Part shown: piece by piece, positions 12,288 to 23,617 of the stretch
Layout of the letters: each line of letters begins with the position of its first letter
Numbering within the stretch: position 1 is the first letter of the stretch
Assembly: GCA_002914845.1 (NCBI GenBank)
Contig: JXTC01000060.1
Location: 147,256 to 211,255 of the forward strand
DNA: 64,000 nt
Source: Trema orientale
Taxonomy: Eukaryota; Streptophyta; Magnoliopsida; Rosales; Cannabaceae
Direction: 5' to 3'
The notes under the pieces: generated by a model
Databases searched by the model: none
What the model was told of the DNA's origin: nothing
The model's input: the letters and a program-made list of their open reading frames with translations, nothing else
Translations under genes and position numbers: made by a program

Positions 12288-12743
12288 ATGAGATTGAGAG
12301 ATCATAGCCATAGCCATAGCCATAGCCATAGCCATAGTAGCAGTACTAGTAATCTTATGACTATAAGGGATGCTGTAGCAGTATACGCCAGGAAAAACAA
12401 AACTATCAAGGCTACTTTCCTTGCCTGTCTCATTGAATTTTCTCTTCCCAAAAAGACTCAAGGCACTGGTCAGTCACTCAGACTCACTCTCAACTCTTTT
12501 TTTCTTCTTCTCATTGGTTTTGAGGTGATTATGTTGCTAAAAGATTGCATCTTTCTGTTGTGGTTGGTGTTAGATTATGTGGTCACAGTTAGAATTGTGG
12601 ACGAGTTACTGGCTGAGTTATCTGTTAACATGTTCGCTGACAAGGAGGACCATCTTCCTCGCCTCCACTCCTATAAAGACTTGATACTGCTCAACGATGT
12701 CATGGTAGGTACTAAGGTACTAAGGTACTAAGGTACTAGTGTA

Positions 12744-12779
<36 letters not shown>

Positions 12780-15021
12780 TTCTCTTCTTATTCACTTACT
12801 CTCCCCTGTCCTTCCTTGATTACTACTAATTACTTTTTGCAGATTAAACATTATGATGGTCAAGTTTGTGGTGTTTTCTACAGCCATTCTTCCTCTTTTG
12901 CTCTCTTTGATGTTCAAACTAACACCAATATTCCTTACCAATCTTCTCCCCGATTCCGTCTCCATGACCTTGACATCCCGTCCATTCAACGTATCAGGAC
13001 TTTCACTACTCAGTATCAAGTTTCTGCTGGTACTACTGCTAAACTCTTCTCTTCTCTTCTCTTCTCTTTCTGCATCATATCATATCTATTCTTTTCTTTT
13101 CTTTTTCTTTTTCTTTTTTATCAAGTACTTGTTTTCGTTATTCCAAAATTGAAAAACTGTTATCTTATCAAGCTCAACTTTCGTCTTTTTCTGCTTTTCT
13201 AGGTATAAATCATTATCGTATTACTCTCAAAGATCTCGGAACTAAGATGTTCTTTGATCTAGTATGCCAGGTGATGATTATCTCACTGTGATTGTTTCAT
13301 TTCTTTATTCTTGTCAAACTTGTTGAGTTGCCAAAAACTATTCTTTTTAATTTTTAATTTTTTTTTTTTTTTTTGGGTACGATAAAAAGGTTTTATATGT
13401 CCAAAGAGTTTGGGACGGCGGGTGTATGCTTTATGTTTGGGATGGAAAGGATGCGCCTCCATTACACATTCAGAGGAGGTATAACATTAATTAGTTATCG
13501 ATTTTATGGCTTCCAAAATCTATTTTTGTCAATCCAAACTTCCATGTTTTATGGACTTGTTCTTTGAGGGTAAGTTAGCAATGAGCTAGTGCAAACAAAT
13601 AATGTTTGTTTGTTTATTATATTAGTCTTGAGGATGAAGAAGAGGACCCGCTACCATTGGAAGTTGAGCCAACAACCCTTAATATGCATATCCTCCGTAA
13701 ATTTCCTTGCGTTGGAACCGTGTTGAGAGTTATGGCTCATGTAGATATGAGCGTGCACTTTCCACAAATGGGCCAATGGGTGAAGATTCGCAACATGAAA
13801 TGTGATCAACTGGAATCTGGCTTATGGCTTGGTCATTTGCTTCCTACCACTAAGCTTAGGTTCCTCCCTGACAATGAGCCAACCGTCATAGAATGTAAAA
13901 GGTAATAACTATATTTTCAATCTCACAAAAATATTCCGTTCGTTGATATGATTTAGTTAGTTGTCGCATCTTACATATTAGTTTCAATTTTTGATTCGTC
14001 AGGGCGCTGGATGAGCGTGGATTGGGTACAGAAGGTCGTTTGCCACTATGGAGTAATCCTCTCTCTGGTTTAACAGGTAGTCTATGCCTAATACATTATA
14101 TAATTAACATCTTTGTTTTGGGGCTCGGACATTCATCTATTCTTTTAGACTTGTGTTAGCAGAAAAGTGTCAAACATCATATTCATATGCATAAGCTGTT
14201 TATGGATGTTTTGTTCTTTGTTTTTTCAGTTGTCGATTCCACAGGTTTTTCGTTTGCAACATTGTTGGATCTCATCACTCTCACCGAGGTCTCATAAGTG
14301 GTTTCTTTCTTCTTTTCTGTTACTTTATCCTGAATATGCATTGTTAGACATTAAAGCAAGAAATTAATAGATATGTTCTCCCCCTAAAGATTGTTACCTG
14401 TCCTCCACACTTTTGATATCTTCAAAGTTTATGCAAATAGTTTGGCTATCAGAGGAATGAACATACATTAGTGGTGCTACTAAAATTTTTTAATCAAATG
14501 GTTGTCTTTGTATATGTTGTAGGCTTAAGAAGTTTTATCCATTGTCTGGTATGAACTTGTGCATGTTTTTTGTAGGCTGAAACTATCGTGAGGTGTGTTG
14601 TTCGATTCGTAGCAATTTGCCCTTCAGATGTAGAGGGATTACGCCTTGAGAATGGAGAGTATAGGATAATACTGACACTGGAAGATCCAACAGCAAGAAT
14701 CCATGCCTTATTAGATAGCCATCATGGGGTAAAATTCCAAATAATTTATCATACAAAGCTGTGTTGGTAAACTTTAGCATTTGAACTTGGGGATTTTTCT
14801 TTCTATTTATATTTTGCAACTTTTCTTCTGATCAATGTTAACGCGTGCAGGATGTTTTCTTTGAGAATTTTACCTCTGCCTCTGATGCTTCCAAAAGAAT
14901 GACGATGAACGTATTGCTAGGATGCGAAGGAAAGGACAGGAATCCACCTTGGATTGAATGCTGTATAAGGTCCAATGCTAATAGAATTTATTACATTTGC
15001 CGAACAAAGCTTGTGGCATAG
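12288..15021 (+). CDS. POT1: Protection of telomeres protein 1 (POT1)
   Basis: Ten exons: 12288-12468, 12574-12704, 12843-13029, 13203-13270, 13390-13478, 13626-13901, 14003-14076, 14230-14288, 14576-14728 and 14851-15021, giving 462 residues, the usual size of plant POT1 proteins. All introns are GT-AG and phases agree. The N-terminal half is an OB fold of the Telo_bind type (IEFSLPKKTQGTDY, then VRIVDE, then a FADKEDHLP loop). A second OB fold follows (VWDGGCMLYVWDGKD). The C-terminal part has ILTLEDPTARIHA and ends in YYICRTKLVA, as in plant homologues. In Arabidopsis POT1a binds telomerase and telomeric DNA and POT1b protects chromosome ends. The ATG at 12288 is the first in frame after a stop-free, ATG-free leader; a second Met at 12358 (MTIRDAV) matches where the conserved domain begins. 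The residues between them are mostly His-Ser repeats from a CATAGC microsatellite. Confidence 0.95.
12742..12779. repeat. (TTTC)n microsatellite in POT1 intron 2
   Basis: Eight or nine TTTC units sit in the second intron of POT1, just after a short triplicated GGTACTAA unit at 12706-12738. The tract could serve as part of a long polypyrimidine stretch. Confidence 0.85.
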
Positions 15022-15362
15022 TTGCAGCGGACGGAGTTCCTATACCTTTTGTTTTGGTCATCCTTTTTTGAGTACATAGTAGTTAGTCTTTTCGTGGGGC
15101 TTTTGTGATGTGTTAATATGATCGTTCCCCTCAAAACGACGTTTTGTATATTTTACTAGTTCACTACTTTGTTAACAACACATGGTACGGCTGACGTGTT
15201 ATCTAAGGAAGAAAAATAATTTCACTAGAAAAAATCATGCTTTATTATGTGTTTGTCTTACTCCAATTATCAGCGATTGACCACAAGTTTATTATGAAAT
15301 TATGGAACAGTTGCAAACACAGCAACAACAGAATTTGACTTAATATTACAACAATTGTCGTT
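15022..15362. other. 3' ends of the convergent POT1 and 5'-nucleotidase genes
   Basis: Only 341 bases separate the two stop codons, so the 3' UTRs of these tail-to-tail genes must be short or overlap. AT-rich sequence compatible with poly-A signals is present on both strands. No gene is seen. Confidence 0.5.
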
Positions 15363-18300
15363 TTATTTGTTGTTCTCGACAGCAGCAGACCCGTTAAACT
15401 TGGAATGGTTATATGAATCGTGAGCAAGTGTCTGCAATGGTAAAAGCATAAGCAAGAGTCAGTTTTAAGAAAAGTGATATTCTAATCGTTGAAAGACGAA
15501 TAATGGAGTTAAGATACTCTCCCATCATCCCCCCTAGTACCTGTTCTTGTGAGCGGAAATACATAAATGGTGTATAATGCAAGAAATTTGACACTCTAGA
15601 GGTGTATATATCTGCATACCTGCAAAGTTGAGAAAGGAAAATTTAAAGACAATTTCAATTGCAAGATTCAAAATACCGTTTTGAAACAATATGAAGTCAC
15701 CACATAGTACATACTTCTCAATCTGTCTCATCAAATGGCTTTTGTCCCACAAACCTGCGCGTGAAAGAAAGCCCCACCTAACATAGGACAGAAGAGAGTT
15801 GAACTTAACCCCTAGATGATGCTAGTTGGAGAATGCAAAGATAATGGCCCCGTTTGTTTCGCCTATTTGAATGTGTGTATTTGAATAGAAATTGTGGAAT
15901 GGGTTATAATTGGAATGGAAGACATTTGAATGGAAAAAATAATGGAATGGGTTATAATTAGAATGGGAGTATTGGAATGGACCATTCAAAAACATCTCTT
16001 CCCCTCCATTCTCATCCAAGACACAAAAATCCATTCAAATAGTTGATGTGACTGATGAACTATTTGAATGGAAAAACTAAATTGTTGAAACAAACACTCA
16101 TTCCAAAAGACCATTTGAATGGAAAATTTAGAGTTGTTGAAACAAACACCCATTCAAATAGATTTTCCATTCCAATGGAATGGAATGGGCGAACCAAACG
16201 GCCCCAATGTTTCATGTCACAACTTCATCTTACCTCTTGTTGAAGAGCTCTCCATCTGCTTCTAGCATTGTAGCAATTTTCTCATCTAGTCTTTGCATAA
16301 CTATAAGTAGCTTTTGCATACATTCAGTAAGCTCCTGATCATCCATGTTTGTGGCAGCAAGAGTCTGAAAAAAAAATGGCAATATTAAAAGCAATAGATT
16401 AGTTTTATAGTGTTTTTTGCATTCTTCGAGTCTTTTCAACTCCAAGGCCCACAGTTGTGGATGAAACCTTACTTGAGCAGGACGCCCTTTAGTCCGCCTT
16501 TGCAAAGCCAGTCGAAGTTGGTTAAAAAGATCTCCTACGACTTCCTTCTGATTTATAAGCTCTATCAATGATGCTCTATGAGCTCGGCTACGAATCAGGG
16601 CACGATACTGCACTTTCATGAAACAAACGAAAAGCTTTTCATCATCGACTACTCAAGATAAGCAGAGGCCTTGGGAAGCTCTAGAGAAAATAAACTAGTA
16701 CACACTGTAAATCCATAGCTGCAAGTGATTCTTAATTACTACCATTATCCTGATTCCTAGAAATATTTCAGTTCCATTGCTCACTTCCACGCTTTGCTAT
16801 CCAATGGATGTAAAGGGGAAACTATATACACTGACCTCTTCTTCTAGCTCTCGACAAATCAATGCTGTTCGCCATCGCAGATGGAGTTTGGATTGACTTA
16901 CGTCTGTATATATATGATCACCCACATACAATATTTCATCTCCATGGATGTTCAGGGAATTCTCAACCATCTGAGCGCTACCCCCCGAGTATAAGCCCCC
17001 TGAAGAACAGAAGTGAGTGAATGGTTTGAGAATCATCTATCATAATGAGCACAGGTATTAGAATCAAAATCACCTGTTTGAGCCTTGAAACATGGACGCA
17101 TAAGACCCTCTCCTGTCACCACCTCATACATTGGGTGTGACATTTGGAAAAACTCTGGCTTCCTGGCTGAGACTATCACCTGCTTATAAACAAATAAAAC
17201 AAAAATAGTGACTTGGTATTGTTCATACTCAGTCAACTCCAGGATTGAGTAGATTTTCAGGCTAAGGAAGGCCAGATTCTTGCACCATGAGCACAAAACT
17301 TCACCAACAGACTTAAAAGCGTAAGAATACTGTTTAAACCCATGCAAACTATATATACATGGCAGAGAACACAGAAAAAAAAAAAAGTACTGAAGTTTGG
17401 CAGGAAATAAAGTAGAATGTTCACTCACAATGTCAAAGAGATCCCTCCAACCCATATCGTTGGGAAGAAATCTATTAAAAGAATGTTGCATCATTTTATC
17501 TGTGTAATGATAATCCGAGTTGGTAATGAGCAGAAGTTTTTTACCAGCCTGATGAATGAAAGAGTCGTCTAAATAAAAATTTATTTCACATTCTATACAA
17601 AGAAAGAAAAAAAAAAAAAGGGTGATAGCAGACCTCCTTTTGATCTAAAAGTGCTAAAGGTAGTTCTGGATCAGGCTCTACAAACAGCTCGGGTTTGGAC
17701 ATTATCTCACTCTGTAAGAATGCTATAATCAGTTAAGATGAATCAAACGAAGACAATTATGCATACGTAATTTTAAAAGTATCATTACCTTAAGCTGACC
17801 CTCTACATGTGCCCTGAAGAGAGCTTTTCCAACAGCCTGGAAACCATGTTGGGAGTTAAAAGGAGCATAAATAACCAATATTACTAGTCCATAAAAACTT
17901 TTCATAGCATATTGCCTTATAAAGCCCTTTATAGTCAAGTGGACCAAGTTCTCCTGTTATAGTTCCATCATCTAATCTGTCAACCATCTGCAAGAAACCA
18001 TATAACATAACTTAGGTCAATACGTTGTTCATTCGAAAAGGCGAAAGAAAACACGCATAAAGAACCAAAAATCATCATCCATGTGAAATGGAAAAGACAT
18101 TAAATATAAAAAAGTGTGTCAAAGTAACTTGTGTACAGTGAAAGAGGTGTAAGACTTCGTTAAAGTTATATTAATGACAGTAAAATACCTGCATATACGC
18201 CACAGCTTCTGAGACAGAAAAGAGTGTGTTGAGAAACTCCCATCGACTCTCCTTCCGGAGATCCACTAATTCCCTCCCATAAATCTCACTTCGATGCAGA

Positions 18301-19948
18301 AAAAGTTTAAGTTCAATCTAAAAAGTTCTGGGTTTCTTTTTTCATTTTTTTTATTTTTTTATTTTTTCCACAAATGATATACCAAGATACACAAAATTAA
18401 AAGTCTATGGACGTATATAATAGTTTGAAAGGGCACTAGAACTGATCATGCACTAATAGCATCAGACAGTGACCCCAAGAATATTGCATAGAAGAAGTAT
18501 AAGGTGTTTATTATGCAACATCCACTTAGGGCCTCCGGTTACTATATTTCTTTCAGCAGATTGAATGTCTGTTTTGCATATGGTCTCTTAGATTACAACA
18601 ACATGGCGCAAACAAATAAGTAGCAAGGTCCTCCATATGATAACAGGGACCAGAATATACCTTACAGCTCGAGTAGATAACATTTTGGTGCCATGCATAG
18701 CCCTTTTTATGTAACCAAATCGATCGGCCTTAACCAAGTTGCCTTTCTCCTTGTCAATTACAAGGCCTCTAATAACCTATAGGAAAAGATGGAAGAAAGC
18801 ATTTAAGATAACAGAGAAGAGAGTAAATAAATGTATAATCCGAATATTAAACAAACAAAGGGTGGTAGCAACTACCAACCAAGTCAGGGTCAAAGGCAAG
18901 TCCATCAACAGGGAAACCCACTTTCCTCAGATTGTCCATACAGTAATCATAAGCCCTTCCTTCCCAAGCCTGCAAAGAAAGGGAATCCATGTAAGACAAT
19001 GACGCCCTCGTCTTCATCATCATCAGTCATCTAAACATTAATATATACACACGAAGGTAAAAAGAAAAGAATGGTCATGTACATGGACATGGTGCTATAG
19101 GGGAGAAAAAGTCACAGAAGACTCCTGCAGCATTGTGTAGAGAATTACCATGACATTGTAATGCATCAAAGTATAGTCCATATCATATCCAATGGCACTA
19201 ATTGATCGGAGATTCAATGTGCGACTGCAAAATATACCACGAGGGGAGTATCTTGAGGAAGAAGGATTCTGCAATGAGAAATGAAATGAAATGATATTAT
19301 TTAAAAGAAAAAGAAAAGAAAGGAAATGAAGTTGGGTAGAGCAGTAGAGCACCGGGATACCGAGGTGTTGAAGCAAATTCTCAGCTTCTTCAGCCTCCAT
19401 CCAGGCTACTTCTTCTATAGGACCTTCTAAGGTCGATTGACCATCTATGGCTACTACACAAATTCATTCTCAGATTGTTGTTTGAGTTGAGTTGAGTTGA
19501 GTTGAGTTGAGACATAACATAGGGTAGAAGCAAAATGCAATGATATGATATGATAAAGAAGGAAGGAAAAGAAGAGAATGAATGAGTGGAGTAGTAAGAG
19601 TAGTAGTAGTAGTAGTAGTAGTTGTAGTAGTAGTAGGTCACCTAAGGAGTGAAGATGATCCAAGTTGAGGTTCAAATCTCCTTTTGTGCTCTCTCCCAAG
19701 TAATCAAAATCACTCCCACTGGACGAAGTGACTGAAAACACATCACCTCCAACTGGGGTCTTGGTGCAACCACAAATCATGCTACAACTAGGAGGAGGAG
19801 GAGGAGGAGGAGGAGGTCGGGCGGCGCCAAACGAAATAAAAGACTTGTTATGGGAAATGGGTGCTGGTACTACCGTTACCGGCTTTCTCAGATACTTGGC
19901 GGCGGCGGCCCCCGCCTCTGAAACTGAAACTGAAACTGAAACATACAT
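15363..19948 (-). CDS. HAD-superfamily purine 5'-nucleotidase (NT5C2-like, IMP/GMP type)
   Basis: Seventeen exons on the minus strand: 19948-19642, 19453-19353, 19268-19149, 18969-18880, 18776-18661, 18288-18189, 17987-17916, 17836-17789, 17711-17634, 17548-17429, 17179-17074, 16999-16836, 16607-16473, 16364-16234, 15777-15715, 15619-15541 and 15431-15363. They give 632 residues. HAD motif I is GYDMDYTL (Asp165 nucleophile, Asp167). The motif II region is LLITNSD, the motif III lysine is in VSARKPEFF, and motif IV is YVGDHIYTDV. This is the subfamily IG hydrolase that in animals removes phosphate from IMP and GMP. The first 100 residues are low in complexity (VSVSVSVSE, nine prolines), and may be an organelle transit peptide. 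Exon 7 ends at AAG|GC, so intron 7 is GC-AG. The start at 19948 is the only in-frame ATG. The first acceptor of exon 2 could be three bases further on. Confidence 0.93.
15846..16205. mobile_element. MITE inside an intron of the 5'-nucleotidase gene
   Basis: This 360-bp element begins GGCCCCGTTTGTTTCGCC and ends with the near-complement GGCGAACCAAACGGCCCC, so it has imperfect 18-bp terminal inverted repeats. It is flanked by the direct repeat AAT on both sides (15843-15845 and 16206-16208). The interior is non-coding and contains repeated ATTTGAATGG and TGGAATGGGTTATAATT units on both strands. The three-base target duplication and GGCC ends suggest a PIF/Harbinger (Tourist-like) origin, which is an inference. 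It sits between exons 14 and 15 and leaves both splice sites intact. Confidence 0.8.
19792..19817. repeat. (GGA)n repeat coding for polyproline in the 5'-nucleotidase
   Basis: Eight GGA units read on the minus strand as a run of nine prolines near residue 50 of the nucleotidase, ahead of the conserved domain. Length variation would change only the linker. Confidence 0.8.
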
Positions 19949-20911
19949 CTCAATCTTGAAACTTGGCTTCCGAAGCCGGAGCCAGGGAGAGATATAAGAG
20001 AGAGAGAGAGAGAGAGATAAATATCTATGTTAGAGTGGGAGGAGTCTCTGCCTTCGATAGCGAAAGACTTTGAGACAATGACACACACACACACACAAAA
20101 GCACAAGGCAACACAACTCGGTGGATTATGTCTTTTTTTTGTTTTTTTTTTTTTGTTTTGGGTTCGCCAGAACTCGATTTGGGCTTTGGTTTGACTCCAA
20201 AGTCCAATAAGCCAAGGCCCTTTTTACTTCTACAGCTCCCATATCCTCTTTCTGACTTTCTCCTCTAGAGTTTGGTACAACACTCTTGACCAAATCCAAA
20301 TCTAATCTACTACTATTCTAATACCCATTATGTAATATGTACATTATAGTTTTCTGTATTTGGATCATATGTCACGTGTTTTCGGATTAAGCACCATAAC
20401 CAACCAAATAAGAAAAGAGACCAGTTACCACGAGGCACTAGCTTGTAGCTCGTGTGGAAAAACTCCTCTTTGAGGAGTAGGAGGTGTGGGAATCGAACCT
20501 CACCTTCTTTCCACGTTAATCTAACAATGTCTGAAAGAAAAGAGAACCAGTTCAAGAAACAGGAGTAATTTGGGCCCGAAAAGTAACTACCTTTTTTTTT
20601 ATTAATTTTTTTATTCTGATTAGTCATAGAACTTATCGCAGCTTAAACTTAGACTAATTAGTAACCATGTCCACCTTGTACACCTTCAGTGTTGATGTTT
20701 ATTAATGTTCCAATCCCCTCCACTAATTCAAATAGTCCTACAAGAGTCATCTTCAAAGAAAGTGCAAAGAAACTCAACTGGATACAGGATATTATTTATT
20801 ATTATTATTATTTTTTTTTCACTTTCTTGTTTATTATTTCACACAGAAACGATCTTTTAAATGTTATTGAATACAGGATATTTAATATTAATTAAAAAGT
20901 TTTTTCAACTG
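19949..20911. other. 5'-nucleotidase promoter region and intergenic DNA
   Basis: The 5' side of the nucleotidase gene holds (GA)n at about 20001-20016, (AC)n at about 20081-20096 and poly-T. On the minus strand around 20405-20530 there is GGTTCGATTCC, a Pol III B-box match, in a segment that does not fold as a tRNA; it may be a tRNA-derived SINE relic. No protein gene is seen. Confidence 0.45.
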
Positions 20912-20983
20912 GGTTCTATGGTGTAGTGGTTAGCACTCTGGACTTTGAATCCAGCGACCTGGGTTCGACTCCCGGTAGGACCT
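20912..20983 (+). tRNA. tRNA-Gln (UUG)
   Basis: The 72-nt sequence folds as a standard cloverleaf. The acceptor stem is GGTTCTA pairing with TAGGACC (one G-U pair), and the D arm carries the A box TGTAGTGGTTAGCA. The anticodon stem is CTGGA/TCCAG around the loop CTTTGAA, with anticodon TTG reading CAA codons. The T arm CTGGG-TTCGACT-CCCGG contains the B box. There is no intron and no encoded CCA. A CAA motif just upstream and a T run about 40 bases downstream suit Pol III initiation and termination. Confidence 0.97.
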
Positions 20984-21169
20984 CCATAGTTCAAGTCCTC
21001 AATTATACTTTAATTTGTAAATTTTTTTTTTCATCTAAACTCTCAAAAATTTTATTGTTACAAAGATCTTTTATCTGCAATGATGTTCATGATACATAAA
21101 AGAAATCTTGAAGAGAGACGGACTGATGGACGGTCAAATAAAAAGTAATAGAAAAGAATCTCATTGCCA

Positions 21170-21172
<3 letters not shown>

Positions 21173-21213
<41 letters not shown>
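21173..21213. repeat. (TA)n microsatellite
   Basis: About twenty perfect TA units. Together with the similar run 540 bases downstream it could extrude as a cruciform; no function is implied. Confidence 0.9.
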
Positions 21214-21215
<2 letters not shown>

Positions 21216-21749
21216 CTAAGCTTAATTAGTTAGTTTGCGTGTGGCAGGCAGAAGAAACTTATTTTGTTGCGTTGGGGATCAGAATATATAAAATACTTTT
21301 GCATAAATTTGCAAGAGTGCATTGCATGACAACTACTTATACTAAAGAACACTGTTGAGGCAACCTACCCACTTCTTTTACAAGCATACTACTATTATAT
21401 ATGCTACTGCATGCTACCAGTTGGCTTCTTTTTTCTTTCCATAATTTAATCTCCCTCAAAAAGAATATATATATATATATATACACATTTGATATTAGAA
21501 CCCTTAGACCTCTACTTTGGACATGGAATGTGGTTAAAATAGGCTATTGAACATGATATGTATATAATCAAGAAGATGGATCCCTTTTCCAATATGTTCC
21601 AGAAATTATCAGAGGCCAATCCATGGTAAAAAATGCTAGAAACAAGAAACTGCTTGTCAATGCAGCACTTAGACGTTTACCTTGGCTTCACTAGTGTCCT
21701 CTAGCTTCTTTCTTTATGCATAATACTTTATTCAGCAAGTTCAAATATC

Positions 21750-21752
<3 letters not shown>

Positions 21753-21791
<39 letters not shown>
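21753..21791. repeat. (AT)n microsatellite
   Basis: About nineteen perfect AT units in the ABCB upstream region. Confidence 0.9.
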
Positions 21792-21792
<1 letters not shown>

Positions 21793-23617
21793 TCGTACTC
21801 ACACACGTATATGCATCGTTGTAAGTGCTTTCTAATTTATCACTCTTTACCCTTTGCAGAAGTTGATCCCCAAAAAGATAACGTTATTGGCTAGCATTGA
21901 ACTAGATTGAAAGGGAGTTGTTGGGTTTTTACGCTTAAAATATTCAGTTAATTAATATTTATAAGACACATGCACATATGGCACCTTATGATTGGGAAAT
22001 GGAGAATCTGCATGCCTAAACACATAGAACCAAACTAAGCTTACGATCCATAATTTTGCTGCCATCATTGCTTGCGACATCGATCATACATATATACTTG
22101 CTTGTGAAAATGTTCCCACAGATATATTAATACTATTCTCCTACCTCACTTGTCCCCATATTTATTGTACCCCTCTTTCCCTCACACGCTAAACAACCGC
22201 AGAATATTGGTAAGGACATATTATATAACGTCATATATGTAAATATACGTTTTGTCCAAAATCACTCTCAATATTTCATATATATCTATATATATAAAAA
22301 TATATAGCAGCACAACCCAGCTTGTGATTATAGTTGATGCTTGTATAGACGTATATAATTCCTTGCTTACAAAACAAGCAGATTCTAGTGGGAATGGGGG
22401 ACATAAAATATATGTCCTAAAGGTAGAGATGTTGATTAAGGGATAGATATATGATATATGACATAAGGAAGCGACTAAAAGAATTTCAACAAAATTATGA
22501 GAGGGTAGATGAGTAAAAGTAGAGGTCTATAGTCTACACTACGTTGATCCACATATAATCCACTACTACATGACAACTAAAGTGACGAAACCTCTTTCTA
22601 GTCTAATTCTAAACAAATACAATACTTGAATGTTTCTGTAGTTTAAACTTAAAAGTTATATGCTGGGGCAGAGGTGATTCACAACTGACCACTAGTGACC
22701 CCAAAATTGTAATTATTAGCTTTAAACTAATACAGAAGCTTTGGCAAAGGTGGTAGACTTGATTCCTGAGCTTTCTTCTTCTTCTTCTTCTTCTTCTTCT
22801 TTTTCTTCTCCATGTTTTTACTTTACTTTTCACTTTTTTTGAGTTCTTATTAGCTGGCCACTTGTTCAATGTTATTTTCTGTTTTCGTGAAGCCTGCTAA
22901 ATCGCATTCTTGTGCTGAGGTTGTAAAGTTTCTGTTCTCAGAATTTTCTTTTTTTTTTTTTTGTTGGGGGGAGATGATACTACGGAAGAGCAATAAAGTA
23001 GATGAAACTTTATGAATGATTCTCTAAATTCTCTAAATTATTTTTCTATTTGAGAATGGTACAACTTTTTGTAACGTTTTATACCTTCCCGTGTTAAGAC
23101 AAAATGCAACTCATTTGCACTTTTGGTCTCTCTCTTTCTATTTGCTTCTTTGTGCGTTCATGCCTGTTCAAGTGAGGTTTCTTTTTACTTGATATTCATT
23201 TTAGTTGCTAAGCTACATGTTATTAAATTATTTAAGTTATTGAGCTTTATCAATCATTGATATCTCCTTTGTTCCACAAATTTTCCTCTAGCATGTATGT
23301 ATGCTCATCAGTCGTAAAATATATATATATATATATATTTTATGGTTTTTGTACAATTAAATATTTACTTATTATGTACTTTAGTTTACTATTGGTTTCC
23401 ATGCTCATACATCTCAATTATTGGTTTTGAATGATTTGAATTCTTATTTAAAGGAACAGTTCAAGCTTGTTGATTGGTTATTGTAATATTATATACTTTT
23501 ATAGCAGTACTATTAAGTTGCTAATTCAACGAAGAAATGTGTCTCATGTAGCTTTGATCCAAGTTCTCTAAGAAGGTTTTAAACTATAGCATGATAAACA
23601 ATATTGATGCAAGCAAC

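Larger units (their letters stand above)
20984..23590. other. Intergenic DNA and upstream region of the ABCB gene
   Basis: About 2.6 kb without a recognisable gene. It holds long (AT)n runs, a TTC repeat near 22776-22801 and poly-T tracts. The last part must contain the promoter and 5' UTR of the ABCB transporter, but no clear TATA box or regulatory motif could be singled out. Confidence 0.55.

Noticed and set aside
20405-20530. Possible second tRNA on the minus strand because of GGTTCGATTCC
   Set aside because: The T-arm is partly paired but no D arm, anticodon arm or acceptor stem fits; kept only as a possible SINE relic.
21173-21791. AT runs as CRISPR-like or centromeric repeats
   Set aside because: They are plain dinucleotide microsatellites without spacers or higher-order units.
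23591-23617. Earlier in-frame ATG of the ABCB gene as the start
   Set aside because: Its context is poor, while the ATG at 23618 has a good context and matches family N-termini; it is mentioned as an alternative only.
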